This document shows positions 33,786 through 43,905 of a stretch of DNA of 64,000 nt, one piece after another. Origin of the DNA: Pleurodeles waltl (taxonomy: Eukaryota > Chordata > Amphibia > Caudata > Salamandridae). How positions within the stretch are numbered: the first letter of the stretch is position 1; each line of letters opens with the position of its first letter. The stretch lies in assembly GCF_031143425.1 (NCBI RefSeq), contig NC_090446.1, forward strand, positions 1,548,816,749-1,548,880,748, given 5' to 3'. The notes under the pieces were generated by a model. That model did not search any database. It was not told the origin of the DNA and worked only from the letters and a program-made list of their open reading frames with translations. The translations under genes were made by a program, and so were the position numbers.

Positions 33786-33997
33786 TGATAGTTCCTAATT
33801 TTCATAGAAAATATTTTTTTTGTTCTGCTAATAACTTTGACGCCCTTCAATAAATCCTCATGAAATTTTCAAAAATATTTTGCCACTCAATTCAGCTGCT
33901 GTCTGTAATGCTTTGGGATGATTTGTCTAGCAGGAGTGGAGAAAAAGTGGGGATTCCAAAACACGTCCTCCCTGTGCAATTTCCAAAAGGGATTTTA
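33786..33997. other. Short anonymous spacer
   Basis: A/T-rich sequence between the LINE remnant and a MITE. Nothing recognised. Confidence 0.4.
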
Positions 33998-34715
33998 GGG
34001 CCAGATGTAGCAAAGACTTTGCGACTCGCAAACGGCAAAAATCGCCGTTTGCGAGTCGCAAATGTGTCTTTGCTATGTAGAAATGCATTTTGCGAGTCGG
34101 AACCGACTCGCAAAATGCATTTCCGAGTCGCAATAGGAAGGGGTGTTCCCTTCCTACTTGCGATTCGCAGTGGTATGCAATTCCATTTGCGACCGCAAAA
34201 GCGGTCGCAAATGGACTCGCAGTTACCATCCACTTGAAGTGGATGGTAACCCACTCGCAAACTGGAAGGGGTCCACATGGGACCCCTCCCCCTTTGTGAC
34301 TGGACCAAATAATAATTTTTCAGAGCAGGCAGTGGTCCAATGGACCACTACCTGCCCTGAAAAATAACTAAACAAAAGGTTTCGGTTTATTTTTCAAAGT
34401 GCAGCTCGTTTTCCTTTAAGGAAAACGGGTTGCACTTTGAAAAAAAAAAAACTGCTTTATTCAAAAGCAGTCACGGACATGGAGGTCTGCTGTTCCCAGC
34501 AGGCCTCCATCCCCATGAGTGCCCTGAGTCGCTATTGGGTCGCAAATTGCGACCCACCTCATTAATATTAATGAGGTGGGTCTTTGCGACCCCATAGCGA
34601 CTCGCAGAAGGTGTCTGAGACACCTTTCTGCAATCAAAATTGCGACTTGCAATTTGCGAGTCGCAGGGACTCGCAAATTGCAAGTCGCAATTTGGGAGTT
34701 TCCTACATCTGGCCC
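33998..34715. mobile_element. 718-bp MITE flanked by TTA (PIF/Harbinger-like)
   Basis: The ends are inverted, GGGCCAGATGTAG at the left and CTACATCTGGCCC at the right. TTA lies on both sides (33995-33997, 34716-34718), fitting the TWA duplication of PIF/Harbinger elements. The interior is packed with self-complementary GCGACTCGCAAA/TTTGCGAGTCGC motifs. No transposase frame is present. Confidence 0.85.
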
Positions 34716-34718
34716 TTA

Positions 34719-35653
34719 GACAGGACTGAACAGAATTACACCTACTTTGGCAGAAAGCTAGATCTTGATCCACAAAGAGTGGTATTTGCAATTTTGAGTT
34801 AATCTTTTCAGTACGTTTTGAAGTTATTAAAGAAAAGTAAGGCGCAAGGGTTTACAAATTGTGCAGTGCAAACATTTCGCCAATTTGTAAATCTGGCACG
34901 GGGAGAAGGCCACCTTAGTGCAGCCTTAACTTGAAAAAGTGACTCTGGGACTACGCAAGGTGTCGCGAGGGGTGTGTAAGTACGCCCCGCAGTGCCCCGA
35001 CGTCTCCGCCTTTCAGGCCAACAAGGATTGAGACATTGTGTATGGTTTTGGGTAACCTCTGAGTTGTGGCACAGGGGGTCACTTGTTCTCTGAGGAGCAC
35101 GAGGGGCAGTCGTCCTTATTGACATTTTCAAAGTGTGTGACTTTGGGGGCACCAGTGGCGAGTGGTGGCTGGAGAAGCCAAAGAGTTTTGTGGGGTAAAT
35201 ACCTTCCCTCAGCTGCACACAGCTTGCAACAGTAGCTCCAGGGCTGTTGCGGGTTTGTCCTTCTAACAGCGACTACAAATTACATCTCCTAGGGGGTGTA
35301 CCCCAAAACCTGACCTCACCAGTGACGTCTGAAGCCTTCATGCCCCTGTGCTTCCCTCAGCACACTACTACCTGGCTAAAAATACATGTGGGGGAAATGA
35401 AAACGCCCCGGAAGTGCGCTTGCACAAAGAATATTTGTCTCTCAACATTGTGTAACTTCTTGTTTCACTTCCACAGTCCAGTTTCCTTGGATTTTCCATT
35501 CTGTATTTTCTCAGCAAGAATCACAATGACAATGACTTAAAGGGGAAGTGTGGGAACTTTAAAAGTTACACAGATCTCGCAATCTCCCTGGGAGAGTCTC
35601 ATAGCAGAACAACTCACAGGCTCAGGGCTCGACCAGCCCCAGTGATGCCTAAT
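34719..35653. other. Anonymous sequence, no gene seen
   Basis: No domain, RNA gene or clear repeat boundary. A 97-codon plus frame at 35247-35540 has no recognisable motif. The last five bases (35649-35653, CTAAT) are the left target duplication of element A. Confidence 0.5.
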
Positions 35654-38328
35654 TGTAGGAAAGTACCATCTTGCCTGGCATGTTACCCCCATTTTTCACT
35701 GTATATATGTTGTTTTAGTTGTATGTGTCACTGGGACCCTGGTAACCCAGGGCCCCAGTGCTCATAAGTGTGCCTGTATGTGTTACCTGTGTAGTGACTA
35801 ACTGTCTCACTGAGGCTCTGCTGATCAGAACCTCAGTGGTTATGCTCTCTCATTTCTTTCCAAATTGTCACTGACAGGCTAGTGACCATTTTTACCAATT
35901 TACATTGGCTTACTGGAACACCCTTATAATCCCCTAGTATATGGTACTGAGGTACCCAGGGTATTGGGGTTCCAGGAGATCCCTATGGGCTGCAGCATTT
36001 CTTTTGCCACCCATAGGGAGCTCTGACAATTCTTACACAGGCCTGCCACTGCAGCCTGAGTGAAATAACGTCCACGTTATTTCACAGCCATTTTACACTG
36101 CACTTAAGTAACTTATAAGTCACCTATATGTCTAACCTTTACCTGGTAAAGGTTAGGTGCAAAGTTACTTAGTGTGAGGGCACCCTGGCACTAGCCAAGG
36201 TGCCCCCACATTGTTCAGAGCCAATTCACTGAACTTTGTGAGTGCGGGGACACCATTACACGCGTGCACTACATATAGGTCACTACCTATATGTAGCTTC
36301 ACCATGGTAACTCCGAATATGGCCATGTAACATGTCTATGATCATGGAATGGCCCCTTCTATGCCATCCTGGCATTGTTGGTACAATTCCATGATCCCAG
36401 TGGTCTGTAGCACAGACCCTGGTACTGCCAGACTGCCCTTCCTGGGGTTTCTCTGCAGCTGCTGCTGCTGCCAACCCCTCAGACAGGCATCTGCCCTCCT
36501 GGGGTCCAGCCAGGCCTGGCCCAGGATGGCAGAACAAAGAACTTCCTCTGAGAGAGGGTGGGACACCCTCTCCCTTTGGAAAATGGTGTGAAGGCAGGGG
36601 AGGAGTAGCCTCCCCCAGCCTCTGGAAATGCTTTGTTGGGCACAGAGGTGCCCAATTCTGCATAAGCCAGTCTACACCGGTTCAGGGACCCCTTAGCCCC
36701 TGCTCTGGCGCGAAACTGGACAAAGGAAAGGGGAGTGACCACTCCCCTGACCTTCACCTCCCCTGGGAGGTGTCCAGAGCTCCTCCAGTGTGCTCCAGAC
36801 CTCTGCCATCTTGGAAACAGAGGTGCTGCTGGCACACTGGACTGCTCTGAGTGGCCAGTGCCACCAGGGGACGTCAGAGACTCCTTGTGATAGGCTCCTT
36901 CAGGTGTTAGTAGCCTTTCCTCTCTCCTAGGTAGCCAAACCCTCTTTTCTGGCTATTTAGGGTCTCTGTCTCTGGGGAAACTTTAGATAACGAATGCATG
37001 AGCTCAGCCGAGTTCCTCTGCATCTCCCTCTTCACCTTCTGATAAGGAATCGACCGCTGACCGCGCTGGAAGCCTGCAAACCTGCAACATAGTAGCAAAG
37101 ACGACTACTGCAACTCTGTAACGCTGATCCTGCCGCCTTCTCGACTGTTTTCCTGCTTGTGCATGCTGTGGGGGTAGCCTGCCTCCTCTCTGCACCAGAA
37201 GCTCCGAAGAAATCTCCCGTGGGTCGACGGAATCTTCCCCCTGCAACCGCAGGCACCAAAAAGCTGCATCTCCGGTCCCTTGGGTCTCCTCTCAGCACGA
37301 CGAGCGAGGTCCCTCGAATCCAGCGACACCGTCCAAGTGACCCCCACAGTCCAGTGACTCTTCAGCCCAAGTTTGGTGGAGGTAAGTCCTTGCCTCACCT
37401 CGCTGGGCTGCATTGCTGGGAACCGCGACTTTGCAAGCTTCTCCGGCCCCTGTGCACTTCCGGCGGAAATCCTGTGTGCACAGCCAAGCCTGGGTCCACG
37501 GCACTCTAACCTGCATTGCACGACTTTCTAAGTTGGTCTCCGGCGACGTGGGACTCCTTTGTGCAACTTCGGCGAGCACCGTTTCACGCATCCTCGTAGT
37601 GCCTGTTTCTGGCACTTCTCCGGGTGCTACCTGCTTCAGTGAGGGCTCTTTGTCTTGCTCGACGTCCCCTCTCTCTGCAGGTCCAATTTGCGACCTCCTG
37701 GTCCCTCCTGGGCCCCAGCAGTGTCCAAAAACGCCAAACGCACGATTTGCGTGTAGCAAGGCTTGTTGGCGTCCATCCGGCGGGAAAACACTTCTGCACG
37801 ACTCTCCAAGGCGTGGGGGATCCATCCTCCAAAGGGGAAGTCTCTAGCCCTTGTCGTTCCTGCAGTATTCACAGTTCTTCAGCCTAGAAAGAGCTTCTTT
37901 GCACCAACCGCTGGCATTTCTTGGGCATCTGCCCATCTCCGAGCTGCTTGTGACTTTTGGACTTGGTCCCCTTGTTCCACAGGTACCTTCAGACAGGAAT
38001 CCATCGTTGTTGCATTGCTGATTTGTGTTTTCCTTGCATTCTCCCTCTAACACGACTATTTTGTCCTTAGGGGAACTTTGGTGCACTTTGCACTCACTTT
38101 TCAGGGTCTTGGGGAGGGTTATTTTTCTAACTCTCACTATTTTCTAATAGTCCTAGCGACCCTCTACAAGGTCACATAGGTTTGGGGTCCATTCGTGGTT
38201 CGCATTCCACTTCTAGAGTATATGGTTTGTGTTGCCCCTATCCCTATGTTTCCCCATTGCATCCTATTGTAACTATACATTGTTTGCACTGTTTTCTAAG
38301 ACTACACTGCATATTTTTGCTATTGTGT

Positions 38329-38336
38329 ATATATAT
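38329..38336 (+). promoter_or_regulatory. Possible TATA box in the 5' LTR
   Basis: TATATATA about 320 bp before the LTR end and about 70 bp before a canonical AATAAA. If used, transcription would start near 38360, making a long U3, a very short R and about 230 bp of U5. The copy in the 3' LTR is at 46581-46588. This is inference from spacing only. Confidence 0.4.
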
Positions 38337-38402
38337 CTTGTGTATATTTCCTATCCTCTCACTGAGGGTACACTCTAAGATACTTTGGCATATTGTCATA
38401 AA

Positions 38403-38408
38403 AATAAA
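38403..38408 (+). terminator. LTR poly(A) signal AATAAA
   Basis: Canonical hexamer in CATAAAAATAAAGTACC, with T-rich sequence downstream. The equivalent at 46655-46660 in the 3' LTR is the one expected to end the genomic transcript. The block is conserved in the other LTR copies in the window. Confidence 0.6.
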
Positions 38409-38648
38409 GTACCTTTATTTTTAGTATAACTGTGTATTGTGTTTTCTTATGATATTGTGCATATGACACTAGGTGGTACTGTAGTAGCTTCACACGTCTC
38501 CTAGTTCAGCCTAAGCTGCTCTGCTAAGCTACCATTATCTATCAGCCTAAGCTGCTAGACACCCTATACACTAATAAGGGATAACTGGGCCTGGTGCAAG
38601 GTGCAAGTACCCCTTGGTACTCACTACAAGCCAGTCCAGCCTCCTACA

Positions 38649-38915
38649 TTGGTTGTGCAGTGGTGGGATAAGTGCTTGAGACTACTTACCACTCTTGTCA
38701 TTGTACTTTTCATAAGAGAAAAATATACAAAACAAGGTCAGTGTATATACACATAGCCAAAAAGTTTTGCATTTCCTCTTTTCACTCTTTTCTAAGTGCT
38801 GAAAAGTACTTCTAAACTTTCAAAAAGTTCTTAAAAGTTTAAAAAGTTTTTCTGTCTTTCCAAAAAGTTCTGAAAACTTTTTTCTCTTTGTCTATCACTT
38901 TAACTCTCTCTAAAA
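38649..38915 (+). other. Leader of element A with primer-binding region
   Basis: Directly after the LTR comes TTGGTTGTGCAGTGGTGGGA. A TGG one base after the LTR is the usual start of a tRNA primer site, but the following bases do not match a tRNA 3' end I can name. The remainder is rich in AAAAGTTT/AAACTTT motifs, as in element B. Confidence 0.6.
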
Positions 38916-41900
38916 ATGTCTGGCACAGGCCAAAAAGTTGAACTGTCCAAACTTGCATATGATCACCTTAGCTGGAAAGGAGCAAGGAGTCTCTGCATAG
39001 AGAGAGGTTTGAGTGTAGGGAAGAATCCTTCCTTAGAACTGTTAATTAATATGCTTAGAGTACAGGATAAGGCCATAAGTGCCCAATCTGTAGAAAAAGT
39101 AGCTAATGGTTCTCAATCTGATCCAGGGACTCCCCCAGGAAAAGGTTCTGGAAAGAAAATTCTCAGCCTGCCCATTACTAGACAGTCTAGCATAGTTGGT
39201 ACAGAGGTTGAATCACATCATACTGATGATGTGCTCTCACATTATACTGGTAGCCAAGCTGTTAGGGTGCCCTCTGTAAGGGACAGGTCTCCTTCTGTTC
39301 ATTCCCATCATACCTCTGTATCTAGAAATGTCCCTCCCACCCACCCTGATGACAGATTGTTGGAAAGGGAGCTCAATAGATTGAGAGTGGAGCAAACCAG
39401 ACTGAAGCTCAAGAAGCAACAGCTGGATTTGGATAGACAGTCTTTAGAAATAGAGAGGGAAAGACAGAAAATGGGTTTAGATACCCATGGTGGCAGCAGC
39501 AGTATTCCCCATAGTCATCCTGCAAAAGAGCATGATTCCAGGAATCTGCATAAGATAGTTCCCCCTTACAAGGAGGGGGATGACATTAACAAGTGGTTTG
39601 CTGCACTTGAGAGGGCCTGTGCTGTACAGGATGTCCCTCAAAGGCAGTGGGCTGCTATCCTATGGCTATCATTTACTGGAAAAGGTAGGGATAGGCTCCT
39701 TACTGTAAAAGAAAATGATGCTAACAATTTCCAAGTTCTTAAGAATGCACTCCTGGATGGTTATGGCTTAACCACTGAACAGTACAGGATCAAGTTCAGA
39801 GATACCAAAAAGGAGTCTTCACAAGACTGGGTTGATTTCATTGACCAGGCAGTGAAGGCCTTGGAGGGGTGGTTACATGGCAGTAAAGTTACTGATTATG
39901 ACAGCCTGTATAACTTAATCCTGAGAGAGCATATTCTTAATAATTGTGTGTCTGATTTGTTGCACCAGTACTTGGTGGACTCTGATCTGACCTCTCCCCA
40001 AGAATTGGGAAAGAAGGCAGACAAATGGGTCAGAACAAGAGTGAACAGAAAAGTTCATACAGGGGGTGACAAAGATGGCAACAAAAAGAAGGATGGTAAG
40101 TCTTCTGACAAGGGTGGGGACAAATCTAAAAATGAGTCTTCATCAGGCCCACAAAAACACTCTGGTGGGGGTGGTGGGCCCAAACCCTCCTCTAATCAGA
40201 ACAAGGAAAAGAAACCATGGTGCTATTTATGTAAGATAAAAGGCCATTGGACAACAGATCCCAGTTGTCCAAAGAAAGGCACCACAGCTCCTACCACTAC
40301 AACCCCTACTGCTACACCTAGTGTCCCTACTAATAGCAGTGGTGGTGGGAGCAAACCTACTAATAGCCAATCCAAGGGAGTAGCTGGGCTCACTTTTGGT
40401 AATTTAGTTGGGGTTGGTCTGATTAGGGAGACCACAGAGGCTACTTTAGTCTCTGAAGGGGCTATTGACTTAGCCACTTTGGTTGCTTGCCCCCATAACT
40501 TGGAGAAGTACAAGCAACTAACCCTAATAAATGGTGTTGAGGTCCAGGCCTACAGGGACACAGGTGCCAGTGTCACAATGGTGATTGAGAAACTGGTGCA
40601 CCCTGAACAACACATACTTGGACACCAGTACCAAGTAACCGATGCTCACAACATAACACAAAGCCACCCCATGGCTGTTGTAAATCTCAACTGGGGGGGG
40701 GTATCTGGTCCAAAGAAAGTTGTGGTAGCTTCAGATTTACCTGTAGACTGTCTATTAGGGAACGATTTGGAGACATCAGCTTGGTCAGATGTGGAGTTGG
40801 AGGCCCATGCAGCAATGCTGGGCATCCCAGGGCATATTTTTGCTTTAACAAGGGCTCAGGCCAAAAAGCAAAAAGGACAGGGAAGCTTGGATCCTGGAAC
40901 AATGGACCAAGTGCTCCCTAAAGCTAGGGCTAGTAGAAGCAAACCACTTCCTACTATCCCTCCCTCTACAGTGGATTCTACTTCTGAGGAAGAAGAATTC
41001 CCTCCCTGTGCAGAACCTACACCAGAGGAGCTGGAAGCAGACACTGCTGAGCTTTTGGGTGAAGGGGGGCCTGCCAGAGAGGAGCTGAGTGTGGCACAGC
41101 AAACCTGTCCCACATTAGAGGGTCTCAGACAGCAAGCTGTCAAACAGGCTAATGGGGATGTCAGTGACTCACACAGAGTTTACTGGGAGGACAACCTCTT
41201 GTACACTGAGCATAGGGATCCTAAACCTGGAGCTGCCAGGAGATTAGTGATTCCTCAGGAGTACAGAAAGTTCCTCCTAACACTGGCACATGACATTCCC
41301 TTAGCTGGGCACCTGGGTCAAATGAAAACTTGGGACAGATTGGTACCACTGTTTCATTGGCCTAGGATGTCAGAGGACACAAAAGAATTTTGTAAGTCCT
41401 GTGAAACCTGTCAAGCCAGTGGCAAGACAGGTGGCACTCCAAAGGCACCCCTTATCCCACTGCCTGTGGTTGGGGTTCCCTTTGAAAGGGTAGGGGTTGA
41501 CATAGTTGGCCCCCTTGACCCTCCTACTGCTTCAGGCAATAGGATTATCTTAGTGGTAGTGGACCATGCCACAAGGTATCCTGAAGCAATTCCTTTAAGG
41601 ACCACTACAGCTCCTGCAGTGGCAAAGGCCCTCCTGGGAATATTTTCCAGGGTGGGCTTCCCAAAGGAAGTAGTATCAGACAGAGGAAGCAATTTCATGT
41701 CTGCATACTTAAAGGCCATGTGGAAGGAGTGTGGTGTAACTTACAAGTTCACAACACCCTATCATCCACAAACAAATGGACTGGTGGAGAGATTTAATAA
41801 AACTCTCAAAGGCATGATTATGGGACTCCCTGAAAAACTCCGCAGGAGATGGGATATCCTTCTACCATGCCTCCTTTTTGCCTACAGGGAGGTACCCCAG

Positions 41901-43874
41901 AAAGGAGTGGGCTTCAGCCCCTTTGAACTTCTTTTTGGACACCCTGTTAGGGGTCCACTCACACTTGTAAAGGAGGGTTGGGAACAACCTTTAAAAGCTC
42001 CTAAGCAGGATATTGTGGATTATGTACTTGGCCTCAGATCAAGGATGGCTGAGTACATGAAAAAGGCCAGTAAAAACCTTCAGGCCAGCCAAGAGCTCCA
42101 GAAGCAATGGCATGATCAGAAGGCTGTTTTGGTTCAGTACCAACCAGGGCAGAAAGTGTGGGTCTTGGAGCCTGTGGCCCCAAGAGCACTCCAAGATAAA
42201 TGGAGTGGTCCACACACAATTGTTGAAAAGAAGGGTGAAGTCACCTACTTGGTTGACTTAGGCACTGCCAGGAGTCCCCTTAGGGTGCTCCATGTCAACC
42301 GCCTGAAACCCTACTATGACAGGGCTGATCTCACCCTGCTCATGGCAACAGATGAGGGACAGGAAGAAGACAGTGATCCTCTACCTGATCTCTTCTCTTC
42401 CACAGAACAAGATGCTCTTGTGGAAGGGGTAGTTTTGGCTGATTGTCTTACTGCTGAGCAGAAAGATAATTGCATAAATCTCCTAGGACAATTTTCAGAA
42501 CTCTTCTCCATTGTGCCAGGCACCACTTCTTGGTGTGAGCACACTATAGATACTGGAGACAGTTTACCTGTCAAAAGTAAGATCTATAGGCAGCCTGACC
42601 ATGTCAGGGACTGCATAAAGCAAGAAGTTCAGAAGATGTTGGAACTAGGAGTGGTTGAGCACTCTGACAGTCCATGGGCTTCTCCTGTGGTACTGGTACC
42701 AAAACCCAATTCTAAAGATGGAAAGAAGGAAATGAGGTTTTGTGTAGACTATAGAGGTCTCAACTTGGTAACCAAAACAGATGCTCACCCTATACCCAGG
42801 GCAGATGAGCTAATAGATACACTGGCATCTGCCAAGTATCTAAGCACTTTTGATTTGACTGCAGGGTATTGGCAGATCAAAATGTCAGAAGATGCTAAAC
42901 CTAAGACTGCATTTTCTACCATTGGAGGACATTACCAGTTTACTGTAATGCCTTTTGGTTTGAAAAATGCACCTGCCACTTTTCAGAGGTTGGTGAACAC
43001 AGTCCTGCAAGGGCTGGAAGCTTTCAGTGCAGCATATTTGGATGATATAGCTGTCTTTAGCTCCAGCTGGGATGATCACCTGGTCCACCTTTGGAAAGTT
43101 TTGGAGGCCCTGCAAAAGGCAGGCCTCACTATCAAGGCTTCAAAGTGCCAGATAGGGCAGGGTAAGGTGGTTTATCTGGGACACCTTGTTGGTGGGGAAC
43201 AGATTGCACCACTTCAGGGGAAAATCCAAACTATTATTGATTGGATTCCCCCTACCACTCAGACTCAAGTGAGAGCCTTCCTAGGCCTCACTGGGTATTA
43301 CAGGAGGTTCATTAAGAACTATGGCTCCATTGCAGCCCCTCTTAATGACCTCACATCCAAGAAAATGCCTAAAAAGGTATTATGGACAGCAAACTGTCAG
43401 AAAGCTTTTGAGGAGCTGAAGCAGGCCATGTGCTCTGCACCTGTCCTAAAAAGCCCTTGTTACTCAAAAAAATTCTATGTCCAAACTGATGCATCTGAAT
43501 TAGGAGTAGGGGCAGTCCTATCACAACTTAATTCTGAGGGCCAGGATCAACCTGTTGCTTTTATTAGTAGAAGGTTGACCCCTAGAGAAAAGCGTTGGTC
43601 TGCCATTGAGAGGGAGGCCTTTGCTGTGGTCTGGGCTCTGAAGAAGTTGAGGCCATACCTGTTTGGCACTCACTTCATTGTTCAGACAGACCACAAACCT
43701 CTACTTTGGCTAAAACAAATGAAAGGTGAAAATCCTAAATTGTTGAGGTGGTCCATATCCCTACAGGGAATGGACTATACAGTGGAACATAGACCTGGGA
43801 GTAGCCACTCCAATGCAGATGGACTCTCCAGATATTTCCACTTAGACAATGAAGACTCATCAGGTAATGGCTAG
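38916..43874 (+). CDS. Gag-pol polyprotein of element A (PR-IN-RT-RH order)
   Basis: One uninterrupted frame of 1,652 codons from ATG to TAG. Gag has a coiled coil near residues 146-188, a capsid-like region about 215-400 and a zinc knuckle at C436, C439, H444, C451 (spacing CX2CX4HX6C). Protease has DTGAS at 548-552. Integrase has H792, H799, C829, C832 as the zinc-binding set, D862, D922 and E958 as the D,D-35-E core, and a GPY/F-like segment near W1096-H1100. Reverse transcriptase has catalytic D1313 and YLDD at 1374-1377. RNase H has D1525, E1565/E1567 and D1592. The products would form particles, copy the RNA and insert the cDNA. Gag and pol share one frame with no stop or shift between them. 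All key residues are present, so it looks functional, but expression is unproven. Confidence 0.95.
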   Translation: MSGTGQKVELSKLAYDHLSWKGARSLCIERGLSVGKNPSLELLINMLRVQDKAISAQSVEKVANGSQSDPGTPPGKGSGKKILSLPITRQSSIVGTEVESHHTDDVLSHYTGSQAVRVPSVRDRSPSVHSHHTSVSRNVPPTHPDDRLLERELNRLRVEQTRLKLKKQQLDLDRQSLEIERERQKMGLDTHGGSSSIPHSHPAKEHDSRNLHKIVPPYKEGDDINKWFAALERACAVQDVPQRQWAAILWLSFTGKGRDRLLTVKENDANNFQVLKNALLDGYGLTTEQYRIKFRDTKKESSQDWVDFIDQAVKALEGWLHGSKVTDYDSLYNLILREHILNNCVSDLLHQYLVDSDLTSPQELGKKADKWVRTRVNRKVHTGGDKDGNKKKDGKSSDKGGDKSKNESSSGPQKHSGGGGGPKPSSNQNKEKKPWCYLCKIKGHWTTDPSCPKKGTTAPTTTTPTATPSVPTNSSGGGSKPTNSQSKGVAGLTFGNLVGVGLIRETTEATLVSEGAIDLATLVACPHNLEKYKQLTLINGVEVQAYRDTGASVTMVIEKLVHPEQHILGHQYQVTDAHNITQSHPMAVVNLNWGGVSGPKKVVVASDLPVDCLLGNDLETSAWSDVELEAHAAMLGIPGHIFALTRAQAKKQKGQGSLDPGTMDQVLPKARASRSKPLPTIPPSTVDSTSEEEEFPPCAEPTPEELEADTAELLGEGGPAREELSVAQQTCPTLEGLRQQAVKQANGDVSDSHRVYWEDNLLYTEHRDPKPGAARRLVIPQEYRKFLLTLAHDIPLAGHLGQMKTWDRLVPLFHWPRMSEDTKEFCKSCETCQASGKTGGTPKAPLIPLPVVGVPFERVGVDIVGPLDPPTASGNRIILVVVDHATRYPEAIPLRTTTAPAVAKALLGIFSRVGFPKEVVSDRGSNFMSAYLKAMWKECGVTYKFTTPYHPQTNGLVERFNKTLKGMIMGLPEKLRRRWDILLPCLLFAYREVPQKGVGFSPFELLFGHPVRGPLTLVKEGWEQPLKAPKQDIVDYVLGLRSRMAEYMKKASKNLQASQELQKQWHDQKAVLVQYQPGQKVWVLEPVAPRALQDKWSGPHTIVEKKGEVTYLVDLGTARSPLRVLHVNRLKPYYDRADLTLLMATDEGQEEDSDPLPDLFSSTEQDALVEGVVLADCLTAEQKDNCINLLGQFSELFSIVPGTTSWCEHTIDTGDSLPVKSKIYRQPDHVRDCIKQEVQKMLELGVVEHSDSPWASPVVLVPKPNSKDGKKEMRFCVDYRGLNLVTKTDAHPIPRADELIDTLASAKYLSTFDLTAGYWQIKMSEDAKPKTAFSTIGGHYQFTVMPFGLKNAPATFQRLVNTVLQGLEAFSAAYLDDIAVFSSSWDDHLVHLWKVLEALQKAGLTIKASKCQIGQGKVVYLGHLVGGEQIAPLQGKIQTIIDWIPPTTQTQVRAFLGLTGYYRRFIKNYGSIAAPLNDLTSKKMPKKVLWTANCQKAFEELKQAMCSAPVLKSPCYSKKFYVQTDASELGVGAVLSQLNSEGQDQPVAFISRRLTPREKRWSAIEREAFAVVWALKKLRPYLFGTHFIVQTDHKPLLWLKQMKGENPKLLRWSISLQGMDYTVEHRPGSSHSNADGLSRYFHLDNEDSSGNG

Positions 43875-43892
43875 TCTTATTGTCCTTCGTTT

Positions 43893-43902
43893 GGGGGGGG
43901 GG
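43893..43902 (+). other. Polypurine (G10) tract of element A
   Basis: Ten G lie three bases before the 3' LTR, at the place where plus-strand DNA priming occurs in LTR elements. A pure G-run is an unusual form of this site. Confidence 0.65.
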
Positions 43903-43905
43903 TTG

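Larger units (their letters stand above)
35654..38648 (+). mobile_element. 5' LTR of element A
   Basis: Starts TGTAGGAAAGTACC and ends AGCCTCCTACA, with perfect 7-bp inverted ends TGTAGGA/TCCTACA. It is the same length as the 3' LTR. Differences noticed by eye are at 36351, 36357, 36549, 36754, 36869, 37107 and 37722. At about 3 kb it is much longer than most Ty3 LTRs. Frames of up to about 180 codons inside it show no domains. Confidence 0.95.

Noticed and set aside
35247..35540. 97-codon plus frame before element A
   Set aside because: No motif, no splice context and no copy elsewhere in the window.
36283..38424. Frames of 60-177 codons inside the LTRs of element A
   Set aside because: They have no domains and are repeated identically in the 3' LTR. 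The diverged LTRs of element B and the solo LTR break them.
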